24,077 nt of DNA from CAZEFK01 sp964511405 (lineage in GTDB: Bacteria > Pseudomonadota > Alphaproteobacteria > Elsterales > Elsteraceae). The notes below the pieces were generated by a model. It searched no databases. It saw only the letters and a program-made list of their open reading frames with translations, and was not told the origin of the DNA. The position numbers and the translations under genes are program-made. Shown piece by piece: positions 1 through 9,881 of this stretch (the first letter of the stretch is position 1; each line of letters starts with the position of its first letter). The DNA lies in NCBI GenBank assembly GCA_964511405.1, contig CAZEFK010000115.1, forward strand, positions 1-24,077. Reading direction: 5' to 3'.

Positions 1-1
1 G

Positions 2-730
2 CGCCGCCGACTGGCTATCGGCGTCGCCGGCGACGTCACGCCGGCGGGTCTCGGGGCGCTGCTCGACCGGGCGCTCGGCCGCCAAACGGCCGGCCAGGTC
101 TGGGCGCCGGCACCGTCCGCTGCGCTGGCCGCGGCCCGCGGCGTCGCCCGGGTGCGGTGGCCCGGCCCCGAGAGCGTCGCCGTGTTCGGCGGCCCTGGCG
201 TCGCGCGCACCGACCCCGACTGGAGCGCGGCGGTGCTGATCAACCACATCTTCGGCGGCGGCGCCGACGCGCGGCTGACCCGGGCGCTGCGCGCGCGGCG
301 CGGCCTGAGTTATGCCGCCGCCACCCGTCTGGTGCCGCTGGACCGGGCGGCGCTGCTCGAGGGACGGCTGACCGCGGCCGGCCCGCAGATGGCGGCGGCG
401 CTGGCCGTGCTGCGGACGGAATGGCGGCGCTTCGGCGCAACCGGACCCACCGCCGCCGAACTCGCCGCGGCCAAGCGCGCCGTGATCGGCGCGCTGCCGC
501 TGGCGCTCGATTCGTCGGCCCGCATCGCCGCGACGCTCGCAGCGCTGCAGCTCGACCGCGAGCCGCCCGACGCCCTGGACCGCGACCGCGACCGCCTCGC
601 CGCCGTGAGCCGGGCCGCGGCGGCGCGGGTCGCCCGGCGCCTGTTCGGCGGCGCCGGGCCGGTCATTGCCGTCGCCGGACCGCCGGCCGAGACGGATGGC
701 GTGGATCCGCTATACTCGAACCGGCCGTGA
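2..730 (+). CDS. M16-family peptidase, C-terminal part (5' truncated by window)
   Basis: The reading frame is open from base 2 to the TGA at 728-730, so the 5' part lies outside the window. The visible ~242 residues match the C-terminal (M16C) half of pitrilysin/processing-peptidase-like proteins. The typical stretch 'LINHIFGGGADARLTRALRARRGLSYA' lies around bases 235-315 and matches the family pattern of a glycine turn, SRL-like strand and 'R..rGLsY' helix. The zinc motif HxxEH belongs to the missing N-terminal half, so I cannot say whether this copy is catalytic or the inactive partner of a tandem pair, which is common in alphaproteobacteria. Its stop overlaps a possible GTG start (727) of pgi, suggesting co-transcription with pgi and mutL. 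Family call good; exact role unknown. Confidence 0.8.
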   Translation, partial: RRRLAIGVAGDVTPAGLGALLDRALGRQTAGQVWAPAPSAALAAARGVARVRWPGPESVAVFGGPGVARTDPDWSAAVLINHIFGGGADARLTRALRARRGLSYAAATRLVPLDRAALLEGRLTAAGPQMAAALAVLRTEWRRFGATGPTAAELAAAKRAVIGALPLALDSSARIAATLAALQLDREPPDALDRDRDRLAAVSRAAAARVARRLFGGAGPVIAVAGPPAETDGVDPLYSNRP

Positions 731-750
731 TCACAGCCGCCGGGAATCCC

Positions 751-2022
751 ATGCACGCGCACTCCGTCAACCGCTGCTTCACCGACTCCGGGCCAGCCCG
801 CGAGCGCTTCGAGCACCTCCTCGCCCAAGCCGCCACCGGTCTCGACGGGCTGCGCCGGGTCCATGACGACGGCAGCCTGCCGCTGCTGCGCCTGCCCGCG
901 CGCACCGACGACCTGGCCGCGGCGGCGCCGATCGCCGCGGAGTTCCGCCAGCGCTTCGACCATGTCCTGGTTCTGGGCATGGGCGGCTCGACGCTCGGCG
1001 GCAAGGCGCTCTACGCCCTGGCCGACCAGGGCTTCGGGCCGCTGCCGGGATCGCCCCGGCTGTGGTTCTGGGACAGCATCGACCCGGCCAGCCTGGCGGC
1101 GCTGGAGCGCGCGCTCGATCCCGCCCGCACCGGTATCATCGCAATCTCCAAGTCGGGCTCGACGGCCGAAACCCTGAGCCAGCTTCTGCATCTGCTCGAC
1201 TGGATGGGCGCCGCCAAGCCGGGCGACCGGGTGGTGGCGATCGCCGAGGCCACCGACAATCCGCTGCGCCGCTTGGCCGACGCCATCGGCGCCCGCTCGT
1301 TCGAGCACGACCCCAAGGTCGGCGGCCGCTACGCCGTGCTGTCGCTGGTCGGGCTGCTGCCGGCGCTGATCGCCGCGCTCGACGCCGCCGCCGTGCGCCG
1401 CGGCGCCGCCCAGGCCTGGGCCGAGGTGCGCGATGCCGCATCGCCCGCCGCGTCCGCCGCCGCCCAAGGGGCGGCGCTGGCCGCCGCCGCGGCCGAAGCC
1501 GGGCTGGGCGTCACCGTGCTCATGCCCTACGTCGACCGCCTGGCCGACTTCGGCCTGTGGTACCGGCAGCTGTGGGCCGAGAGCCTGGGCAAGCAGGGCC
1601 GCGGCACAACGCCGGTCCGGGCCATGGGGCCGGTCGACCAGCACAGCCAGCTGCAGCTGTACCTGGAGGGTCCGGCCGACAAGCTCTACACCGTGATCAC
1701 CGTCGCCAGCGCCGGCCAGGGCCGCCGCCTCGATCCGGCGCGCGCCGGGGATCCGCGCCTCGGCTACCTGGCCGGCCGCACCGTCGGCGATCTGCTGGCC
1801 GCGGAGGCCAGGGCCACGATCGAGACCCTGGCCGCGCACGGCCGGCCGGTGCGGACGATGGCGCTGGAGCGCCTGGACGAAGCGGCGCTCGGCGCCCTGT
1901 TCATGCACTTCATGCTGGAGACGATCCTGACCGCCGGGCTGATCGGGGTCGATCCCTTCGACCAGCCGGCGGTCGAATCGGGCAAGGTGCTGGCCCGCAA
2001 GCTCCTGGCCGAGGGCGCATGA
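751..2022 (+). CDS. pgi: Glucose-6-phosphate isomerase (short form)
   Basis: Interconverts glucose-6-phosphate and fructose-6-phosphate in the cytoplasm (glycolysis/gluconeogenesis). Recognisable blocks in order are 'VLGMGGSTLGGKAL' (sugar-phosphate SIS fold), 'ISKSGSTAETL' (phosphate-binding serine/threonine loop), 'VGGRYAVLSLVGL' (PGI signature 1 region), and 'WYRQLWAESLGKQGRG' followed by 'GPVDQHSQLQLYLEGP' (active-site histidine region). At 423 residues it is much shorter than the ~550-residue E. coli enzyme and matches the compact form. I chose ATG 751; a GTG at 727 in the same frame overlaps the upstream stop (GTGA) and would add eight residues. Neither start has a convincing Shine-Dalgarno. 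Its stop overlaps the mutL start (ATGA, 2019-2022), so translation is probably coupled. Confidence 0.93.
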   Translation: MHAHSVNRCFTDSGPARERFEHLLAQAATGLDGLRRVHDDGSLPLLRLPARTDDLAAAAPIAAEFRQRFDHVLVLGMGGSTLGGKALYALADQGFGPLPGSPRLWFWDSIDPASLAALERALDPARTGIIAISKSGSTAETLSQLLHLLDWMGAAKPGDRVVAIAEATDNPLRRLADAIGARSFEHDPKVGGRYAVLSLVGLLPALIAALDAAAVRRGAAQAWAEVRDAASPAASAAAQGAALAAAAAEAGLGVTVLMPYVDRLADFGLWYRQLWAESLGKQGRGTTPVRAMGPVDQHSQLQLYLEGPADKLYTVITVASAGQGRRLDPARAGDPRLGYLAGRTVGDLLAAEARATIETLAAHGRPVRTMALERLDEAALGALFMHFMLETILTAGLIGVDPFDQPAVESGKVLARKLLAEGA

Positions 2023-3809
2023 TCCGGCTGCTGCCGCCGACGCTGGTCAACCGGATCGCCGCCGGCGAGGTGATCGAGCGGCCGGCGGCAGCGGTCAAGG
2101 AGCTGGTCGAGAACGCCATCGATGCGGGTGCCGCGCGCATCGAGGTGACCCTGATCGACGGCGGCAAGGCGCTGATCCAGGTCGCCGACGACGGCCGTGG
2201 CATGTCCGATGGCGACCTGGCTCTCGCCATCGAGCGCCATGCGACCTCGAAGCTGCCCGACGACGACCTGCTGGCGATCCGCACCCTGGGCTTCCGCGGC
2301 GAGGCCCTGCCCTCGATCGGCGCGGTCAGCCGGCTCGCCATCACCAGCCGTGCCGCTGGCGCCGCCGACGCCTTCGCCATCGAAGTCGCCGGCGGCGCGG
2401 TCGGACCGGTGGTGCCGGCCGCGCTCGCCCGCGGCACCCGGGTCGAGGTCCGCGATCTGTTCTACGCCACGCCGGCGCGCCTGAAGTTCCTGAAGTCGTC
2501 GCGCGCCGAACAGGATGCAGCGGTCGACGCCGTCGAGCGCCTGGCCATGGCCCATCCCGACGTCGCGTTCCAGCTGTCCGACGGCCAGCGGCTGCCGCTC
2601 AAGCTGCCGCGCCAGTCGCCCCTGGAGCGGCTGTCGGCGGTGCTGGGGCCCGAGTTCGGGCGCAACTCGGTGCCGATCGACGCCGAGCGCGAAGCCATCC
2701 GGCTGACCGGCCAGGCGGCGCTGCCGACGCTCAACCGGGCGACCGCCGCCGCCCAGTACCTGTTCGTCAACGGCCGGCCGGTGCGCGACAAGCTGCTGGT
2801 CGGTGCCGTGCGCGGCGCCTATGCCGACCTCATGAGCCACGACCGCCACGCCATGGTGGCGCTGTTCCTGGACCTGCCGGGCGAGCTGGTCGACGTCAAC
2901 GTCCATCCGGCCAAGACCGAGGTCCGCTTCCGCGAGCCGGCGGTGGTGCGCGGCCTGATCGTCGGCGCGCTCAAGCAGGCGCTGGCCGCCGCCGGCCACC
3001 GCGCCTCGGCGACGGTCGGCACGGCGGCGCTGGGCGCCTTCCGCAGCGGCGGCTCGGTGCCTCCGGCCGCCTTCGCGCCGCGTCCACCGGCGGGTTTCGC
3101 CGAAGCGGCCGCGGCGTTCCAGGCGCCCTGGTCGAGCCCGACGGCGCCCCAAGGCGACCTGCTCGCCGCATCGCCTGCGGCGCCCGTCGTCACGGCGCCC
3201 GTCGGGGCCGAGCCCGAGTCCCCGGGGCAATTCCCTTTGGGCGCCGCGCGCGCCCAGTTGCACGGCACCTACATCGTCGCCCAGACCGCGGAGGGCATCG
3301 TCATCGTCGACCAGCACGCCGCCCACGAACGCCTGGTCTATGAACGCCTGAAGGCCGCCTTGGCGGCCGACGGCGTCAAGCGCCAAGGGCTGCTGCTGCC
3401 GGTCGTGGTCGAGCTGGCCGAAGACGCGGTCCAGCACCTGGTCGCGGCGGGCGACGAGCTGGCGCGCCTCGGGCTGGTGCTGGAGCCGTTCGGTCCGGGC
3501 GCGGTGCTGGTGCGCGAGACCCCGGCCCTGCTCGGCCAAGCCGACACCGCCGGGCTGGTGCGCGACCTGGCCGACGAGATCGCAGAGCTCGGCGACGGGC
3601 GCAGCCTGGTCGAGCGCCTGGACCATGTCGCCGCGACCATGGCCTGCCACGGCAGCGTCCGCGCCGGCCGCAGCCTGAACCAGGCCGAGATGAACGCGTT
3701 GCTGCGCCAGATGGAGATCACGCCCCACAGCGGCCAGTGCAACCACGGCCGGCCGACCTGGATCGAGCTCAAGCTCGGCGACATCGAACGGCTGTTCGGG
3801 CGGCGGTGA
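2019..3809 (+). CDS. mutL: DNA mismatch repair protein MutL (endonuclease type)
   Basis: 596-residue mismatch-repair mediator linking MutS recognition to strand incision. The N-terminal GHKL ATPase is clear: 'KELVENAIDAGA' with catalytic Glu31 and Asn32, 'DDGRG' at ~57-61 and 'GFRGEAL' at 91-97. A variable Ala/Pro-rich linker spans roughly 330-400. The C-terminal domain carries the metal-binding endonuclease motif DQHA(x)2E(x)4E from Asp431, a QxLLxP sliding-clamp-binding motif at 456-461 (QGLLLP), a C-x-HGRP motif starting at Cys574 (CNHGRP instead of the usual CPHGRP), and the terminal FxR. So, unlike E. coli MutL, this protein should nick DNA itself. The ATG overlaps the pgi stop by the ATGA arrangement. 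I see no mutS or mutH in the window. Confidence 0.97.
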   Translation: MIRLLPPTLVNRIAAGEVIERPAAAVKELVENAIDAGAARIEVTLIDGGKALIQVADDGRGMSDGDLALAIERHATSKLPDDDLLAIRTLGFRGEALPSIGAVSRLAITSRAAGAADAFAIEVAGGAVGPVVPAALARGTRVEVRDLFYATPARLKFLKSSRAEQDAAVDAVERLAMAHPDVAFQLSDGQRLPLKLPRQSPLERLSAVLGPEFGRNSVPIDAEREAIRLTGQAALPTLNRATAAAQYLFVNGRPVRDKLLVGAVRGAYADLMSHDRHAMVALFLDLPGELVDVNVHPAKTEVRFREPAVVRGLIVGALKQALAAAGHRASATVGTAALGAFRSGGSVPPAAFAPRPPAGFAEAAAAFQAPWSSPTAPQGDLLAASPAAPVVTAPVGAEPESPGQFPLGAARAQLHGTYIVAQTAEGIVIVDQHAAHERLVYERLKAALAADGVKRQGLLLPVVVELAEDAVQHLVAAGDELARLGLVLEPFGPGAVLVRETPALLGQADTAGLVRDLADEIAELGDGRSLVERLDHVAATMACHGSVRAGRSLNQAEMNALLRQMEITPHSGQCNHGRPTWIELKLGDIERLFGRR

Positions 3810-3873
3810 CGCGTCCCAACCTTCTGTTAACGGGTTGCCCGCCACCATCGCCGAGTCGGTCGCCCAGGGCGCG

Positions 3874-3888
3874 CTGGCGAACCGCCAG
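3874..3888 (+). other. Small inverted repeat downstream of mutL
   Basis: CTGGCG (3874-3879), loop AAC, CGCCAG (3883-3888): a perfect 6-bp stem in the 108-base gap between mutL and the kinase gene. There is no T-run after it, so a classical intrinsic terminator is not supported. It could be a weak 3'-end hairpin of the mutL message or chance in GC-rich DNA. Confidence 0.2.
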
Positions 3889-3917
3889 ACTGCCCGGGTC
3901 CGGGACGGGTGACGCCG

Positions 3918-6035
<2,118 letters not shown>

Positions 6036-6594
6036 CGCCGCTCGTCGACCACCGCCAAGCCGGCCGGCGACGCGAACGGTTCCGCGGCGGCGACCTCGAC
6101 CACCCCGAGCCAACCATCGGCCAGCCAGCCGGCCTGGCCCAGATGCGCCAGCGCCGGCGCGCCCAAGCCGGAGCCATAGGGGGGATCCAGGAACACCAGA
6201 TCGGCCGGACCGGCGGCCCCTGGCGCCCCCAGGCGGTCGAGCGGCAGCGCCAGCACCGTTGCCAGGCCGGTCGCGGCGCAGGCCGCCAGGTTGGCGCGGA
6301 TCGCCGCCTGGGCCGCCGCGGCCGGATCGACGAAGGTGGCATGGCGGGCGCCGCGCGACAGCGCCTCGATGCCGACCGCGCCGGTGCCGGCGAAGCCGTC
6401 CAGCACATGCCGGCCCGCAAGGCCACCCGGCCGATGGGTCAGGATATCGAACAACGCCTGGCGCGCCCGGTCCGAGGTCGGGCGGATGTCCTGCCCCGGC
6501 GGGACCTCCAGGCGCCGGCCCTTGAACCGCCCGGCGACCACGCGCAGCCGGCCGTCCCGGCGCAGTCCGGCCGCAGCCCGCGTTGGCCGTGCCG

Positions 6595-7434
6595 TCATGG
6601 CCGTGGGTTCAGCTTCCCCGCCAGCCGCGGCGGGCGCTTGGCCGCCCCACGGGTGGCCGCCGAACGGGGTGGCTTGGCCGGGTCCGGGCCCGGCTTGGCC
6701 GCGGGCGCGATGGCGTCGCCCAACTGGTCGCGGAGCACGCGCGGCGGCACCTCCTCGACCTGGCCGGGCTCCAGATAGCCCAGCTGGAACGGCCCATAGG
6801 CCACCCGGATCAGGCGGTTCACGATCCCGCCCAGATGCTCGACGACCTTGCGGATCTCGCGGTTCTTGCCCTCGCGCAGGCTGACCGTCAGCCAGCTGTT
6901 GGCGCCCCGCGTGCTGTCCAGCACCGCCTGGATCGGCCCGTAGCGCACACCGTCGATCACCACGCCCGCGGCCAGCGCCCCCAGCCGCTCGGGATCGAGC
7001 GTGCCATTGACGCGCACCCGGTATCGGCGCACCCACCCGGTCGCCGGCAGCTCGAGCCGCCGCGCCAGGGCGCCGTCATTGGTCAACAGCAGCAGCCCTT
7101 CGGAATTGAGATCGAGGCGGCCGACCGAAATGACCCGCGGCAGCGCCGGCGGCAGATGATCGAACAGGGTCGGCCGCCCCTGCGGATCACGGTGGGTGGT
7201 GACCAGCCCCTTGGGCTTGTGGTAGCGCCACAGCCGGGTCGGCGCCGGGGCGTCGATCGGCTTGCCGTCGACGGTGACGACGGCGTCGGGCCCGACATTG
7301 AGCGCCGGGCTCGACAGCACCACGCCGTCGACCGCGACCCGTCCGGCCTCGATCAGCTTCTCGGCGTCGCGGCGCGAGCAGACGCCGGCCCGGGCGATGC
7401 GCTTGGCGATCCGCTCGCCGGCAGGCTCGCTCAT
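6595..7434 (-). CDS. rluB: RluB/RsuA-family 23S/16S rRNA pseudouridine synthase
   Basis: 279 residues. An S4 RNA-binding domain occupies ~7-50 ('RIAKRIARAGVCSRRDAEKLIEAGRV' pattern), followed by the RsuA/RluB/E/F catalytic fold with the motif GRLDLNSEGLLLLTNDG, where Asp108 is the catalytic aspartate. Later blocks 'REGKNREIRKVVEHLG' and 'NRLIRVAYGPF' are also typical. The C-terminal tail (~235-279) is Pro/Lys/Arg-rich and low complexity, as often seen in RluB-type proteins. Within the family the split between RluB (23S U2605), RluE/F and RsuA cannot be settled from sequence inspection alone; RluB fits best because of the S4 domain and basic tail. Start ATG 7434; the stop overlaps the rsmD start. 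Confidence 0.88.
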   Translation of the reverse strand: MSEPAGERIAKRIARAGVCSRRDAEKLIEAGRVAVDGVVLSSPALNVGPDAVVTVDGKPIDAPAPTRLWRYHKPKGLVTTHRDPQGRPTLFDHLPPALPRVISVGRLDLNSEGLLLLTNDGALARRLELPATGWVRRYRVRVNGTLDPERLGALAAGVVIDGVRYGPIQAVLDSTRGANSWLTVSLREGKNREIRKVVEHLGGIVNRLIRVAYGPFQLGYLEPGQVEEVPPRVLRDQLGDAIAPAAKPGPDPAKPPRSAATRGAAKRPPRLAGKLNPRP

Positions 7435-7439
7435 TGGAT

Positions 7440-7482
7440 GGGCGGCCTGGGAAGGGGCGGCCCGGGAAGGGGCGGCCTGGAC
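7440..7482. repeat. 15-bp tandem repeat, about 2.9 copies, in divergent rluB-tadA gap
   Basis: The unit GGGCGGCCTGGGAAG occurs at 7440-7454, again with one change (CCTGGG to CCCGGG) at 7455-7469, and partly at 7470-7482. It lies between the rluB start (7434, minus) and the tadA start (7531, plus), inside what must be the 5' leader of rluB. It is probably a slippage-prone minisatellite; any regulatory effect is unproven. Confidence 0.7.
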
Positions 7483-7530
7483 GGGCCGGGGGCCGGTCCG
7501 GCATGAAGGGCAGGAAGGACGAGGGTCGGC

Positions 7531-8001
7531 ATGGCGGTCACCATAGGAACCGGGCCCGGCAGCGGCAAGACGGCGCCCATGGCGGCCGCGCTGGCCGCGG
7601 CCGAAGCGGCCGCGGCGCGCGGCGAAGTGCCGGTCGGCGCCGTGCTGGTCGACCCCGACGGCCGCATCGCCGCGGCCTGCGGCAACGAGGTGGAGGCGCG
7701 CCGCGACCCGACCGCCCATGCCGAGCTCCTGGCGCTGCGCACGCCCGGGCTGCGCAGGCTGGACGGCTACGACCTCTATGTCACGCTCGAGCCTTGCGCC
7801 CTGTGTGCGGCGGCGATCAGCCTGTTCCGGATCCGGCGGCTGTATTTCGGCGCCTACGACCCCAAAGGCGGCGCGGTCGAGCATGGCCCGCGCCTGTTCG
7901 ATCAGCCGACCTGCCTGCACCGTCCCGAGCGCTATGGCGGCCTGCACGAGCGCGCGGCGGGGGCCCTCTTGAAGCGGTTCTTCGCGGCCCGGCGCGTCTG
8001 A
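7531..8001 (+). CDS. tadA: tRNA-specific adenosine deaminase TadA
   Basis: 156-residue zinc deaminase converting A34 to inosine in the anticodon of tRNA-Arg(ACG). The catalytic core is complete: HAE at 63-65 (His zinc ligand, Glu proton shuttle) and PCALC at 88-92 (two Cys zinc ligands). Conserved 'GEVPVGAVLVD' and 'RIRRLYFGAYDPKGGAVEH' blocks distinguish it from cytidine/guanine deaminases. The ATG at 7531 follows a purine-rich GGAAGGACGAGGG leader. The first ~16 residues (Gly/Thr/Pro-rich) are extra compared with E. coli TadA, so an internal ATG (7579) is possible. It is divergent from the rluB-rsmD pair and ends exactly where the next convergent gene ends. Confidence 0.95.
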   Translation: MAVTIGTGPGSGKTAPMAAALAAAEAAAARGEVPVGAVLVDPDGRIAAACGNEVEARRDPTAHAELLALRTPGLRRLDGYDLYVTLEPCALCAAAISLFRIRRLYFGAYDPKGGAVEHGPRLFDQPTCLHRPERYGGLHERAAGALLKRFFAARRV

Positions 8002-9870
8002 TTACAGTTGGAGGGCGGGATCGCTTCGGGCCGGAGCCGCCGCCGGCAGCATCACGGTCACCACCGTGCCCGCGCCTTCGCGGCTGCGGATGTCGAGCCG
8101 GCCGCCATGGAGCTCGACCAGCGACTTGGTGATCGACAGGCCGAGGCCGGTGCCCTGGGCCGCCGAATAGCCGCTGTGGGCCTGTTCGAAGGGTTCGGTG
8201 ACCAGCGCCAGCTTGTCCTCGGGAATGCCGATGCCGGTGTCGGCGACGACGACCGCGACATGGCCCGCCTCGGCCTCGATGCCGACCCGGATGCGGCCGC
8301 CGGCCGGGGTGAACTTGATCGCGTTGGACAGGAGATTGAGCAGGATCTGGCGCACCGCCCGCCGATCGGCCGCAATCGTCCAGCGGCCGGGCGCCGGCGG
8401 TTCGAGCCCGATGCCGGCTTCCTCCGCCCGCCCGGCGACCAGCCGCAGGCAGTCGGCGACCACCGGTGTCAAGTCCAGTGGCAGCCGCCGGATCACATAT
8501 TTGCCGGCATCGATCTTGGCCATGTCCAGGACGTCGTCGATCAGCTCCAGAAGATGGCAGCCGCTGTCGCGGATGCCTTGGGCATAATCACGGTAGCGCT
8601 GGGCGCCCAGGGGGCCGAACAGCTCCTCGGTCATCATCTCCGAGAAGCCGATGATCGAATTCAGGGGCGTGCGCAGTTCGTGGCTCATGGTCGCCAGGAA
8701 CTGCGCCTTGGCTCGGGCGGCCGCCTGGGCGGCGTCGCGCGCCTGGACCAGGCCGGCCTCGCGCTGGTCGACGGCGGCGACGAAATATCGGAAGGCGCGG
8801 GCCATCTCCGCGATCTCGTCGCGGCCGTCGGTCGCGATCGGCGTGCGCCGGCCCGCGACATGGTCGGACATGAGCTGCTGCAGCCGCCGCAGCCGGCGCA
8901 CGACACGGATGCGCACCACCAGCACGGCCGCCGCCGCGACCGCCAGCGCCACCGCCACCAGCAGCGCCAGCCGCCGGGACCGCGCAAGCGACCCGGCATT
9001 CAGGCCGTCATTGAACCGGCCGACCTGCTCGACCACGGCCTCGTACAGGTCGGACGCCGCCGCGACATGGCGGCGCGCCAGCGTCTCGTTCTGGGCCAGC
9101 AGGCCGCGCTGGCGCCGGCGCAGCCCCAGGCCCTCGGAACGCAGGGCGAACACGCTCCGCGGCCCGACCACCAGGTCGGCAAGCGCGGCCGCGTCGGCGG
9201 CCGGCAGACCGGAGGTGGAGACGCGCTGCCACTGCTCGGCCGCCGCGGCCCTTAAGGTTTCGATGCGATCGGGCCAAGTCTCCAGGATGGCGCCCTGCGC
9301 CAGCGTCAGCACCCCCTCGACCGGATCGCCGCGCCCCCTGGCGGCCGCGTCGAGCCTGCGGAGCGCGTTCGCCGCGTGCCGTTCGGCGTCTTCGATATCG
9401 ATGCGGCGCTCGACGGCGGCATCGAACCAGTCGAAATTGGCCAGCAGCTCGGCGCGATCCCGGTTCAGCGCGGCGATCAGATCGGCGGACAGCCCGGGCA
9501 GTTGGAGCGGCCGGATCGTGGCCAAGTGCCGCGCCATCCGATCGAGGGTCTGGAATTCGTCGCGCACCCGCATCGCGATCGACGCCCGCGTCGCCTGCTG
9601 GTCGGCGGTGGCCAGCTGCCCGGCGCCGGCGGCCATCTGGCCGCTTTGGCGGGCCAGCAGCGCCGCCTCGTACAGCACCGGCAACGTCGATTCCATCAGC
9701 TGCTGCTGGTCGCGCCGCAGCGCGGCCGATCCCGTGATCGCCATCCAGGCGATGCCCACGGCGATCGCCAGCAGGGCGACGATGCCGGCCAGGATCTGCC
9801 CGCCGACCCCACCGACCGGCCCGACGCGGCCGATCGGCCCAACGCTGCCCATCGGATCGCCGCCCGACAT
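8002..9870 (-). CDS. Membrane sensor histidine kinase (periplasmic helical sensor, HAMP, HisKA, HATPase)
   Basis: 622 residues. A Gly-rich N-terminus precedes TM1 (~24-46). A ~250-residue, mostly alpha-helical periplasmic region (~47-298) resembles the helical-bundle sensors of TorS-like kinases. TM2 is at ~300-321 and HAMP at ~322-372. HisKA carries His397 in MSHELRTP, and HATPase has N-box NLLSNAIKFTP, G1 DTGIGIP and G2 GTGLGLS. The core shares the 'FGPLGAQRYRDYAQGI' PleC/DivJ-like segment with the kinase at 3918-6035. The gene starts 11 nt after the stop of the AapJ-like binding protein, so they are almost certainly one transcript, suggesting that the binding protein presents ligand to this sensor. 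ATG 9870 was chosen; ATG 9852 is an alternative, and neither has a strong Shine-Dalgarno. No response regulator is adjacent. Confidence 0.88.
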   Translation of the reverse strand: MSGGDPMGSVGPIGRVGPVGGVGGQILAGIVALLAIAVGIAWMAITGSAALRRDQQQLMESTLPVLYEAALLARQSGQMAAGAGQLATADQQATRASIAMRVRDEFQTLDRMARHLATIRPLQLPGLSADLIAALNRDRAELLANFDWFDAAVERRIDIEDAERHAANALRRLDAAARGRGDPVEGVLTLAQGAILETWPDRIETLRAAAAEQWQRVSTSGLPAADAAALADLVVGPRSVFALRSEGLGLRRRQRGLLAQNETLARRHVAAASDLYEAVVEQVGRFNDGLNAGSLARSRRLALLVAVALAVAAAAVLVVRIRVVRRLRRLQQLMSDHVAGRRTPIATDGRDEIAEMARAFRYFVAAVDQREAGLVQARDAAQAAARAKAQFLATMSHELRTPLNSIIGFSEMMTEELFGPLGAQRYRDYAQGIRDSGCHLLELIDDVLDMAKIDAGKYVIRRLPLDLTPVVADCLRLVAGRAEEAGIGLEPPAPGRWTIAADRRAVRQILLNLLSNAIKFTPAGGRIRVGIEAEAGHVAVVVADTGIGIPEDKLALVTEPFEQAHSGYSAAQGTGLGLSITKSLVELHGGRLDIRSREGAGTVVTVMLPAAAPARSDPALQL

Positions 9871-9881
9871 CGACGGCACGG

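Noticed and set aside
157..750. Extension of pgi upstream to 157
   Set aside because: The added ~198 residues are Arg-rich and overlap the M16 peptidase frame, which has clear homology; pgi homology starts after 751.
7546..7572. P-loop-like GTGPGSGKT at the TadA N-terminus
   Set aside because: The first Walker A glycine is misplaced (Thr), there is no nucleotide-binding fold around it, and TadA needs no ATP. Chance similarity in a Gly-rich leader.
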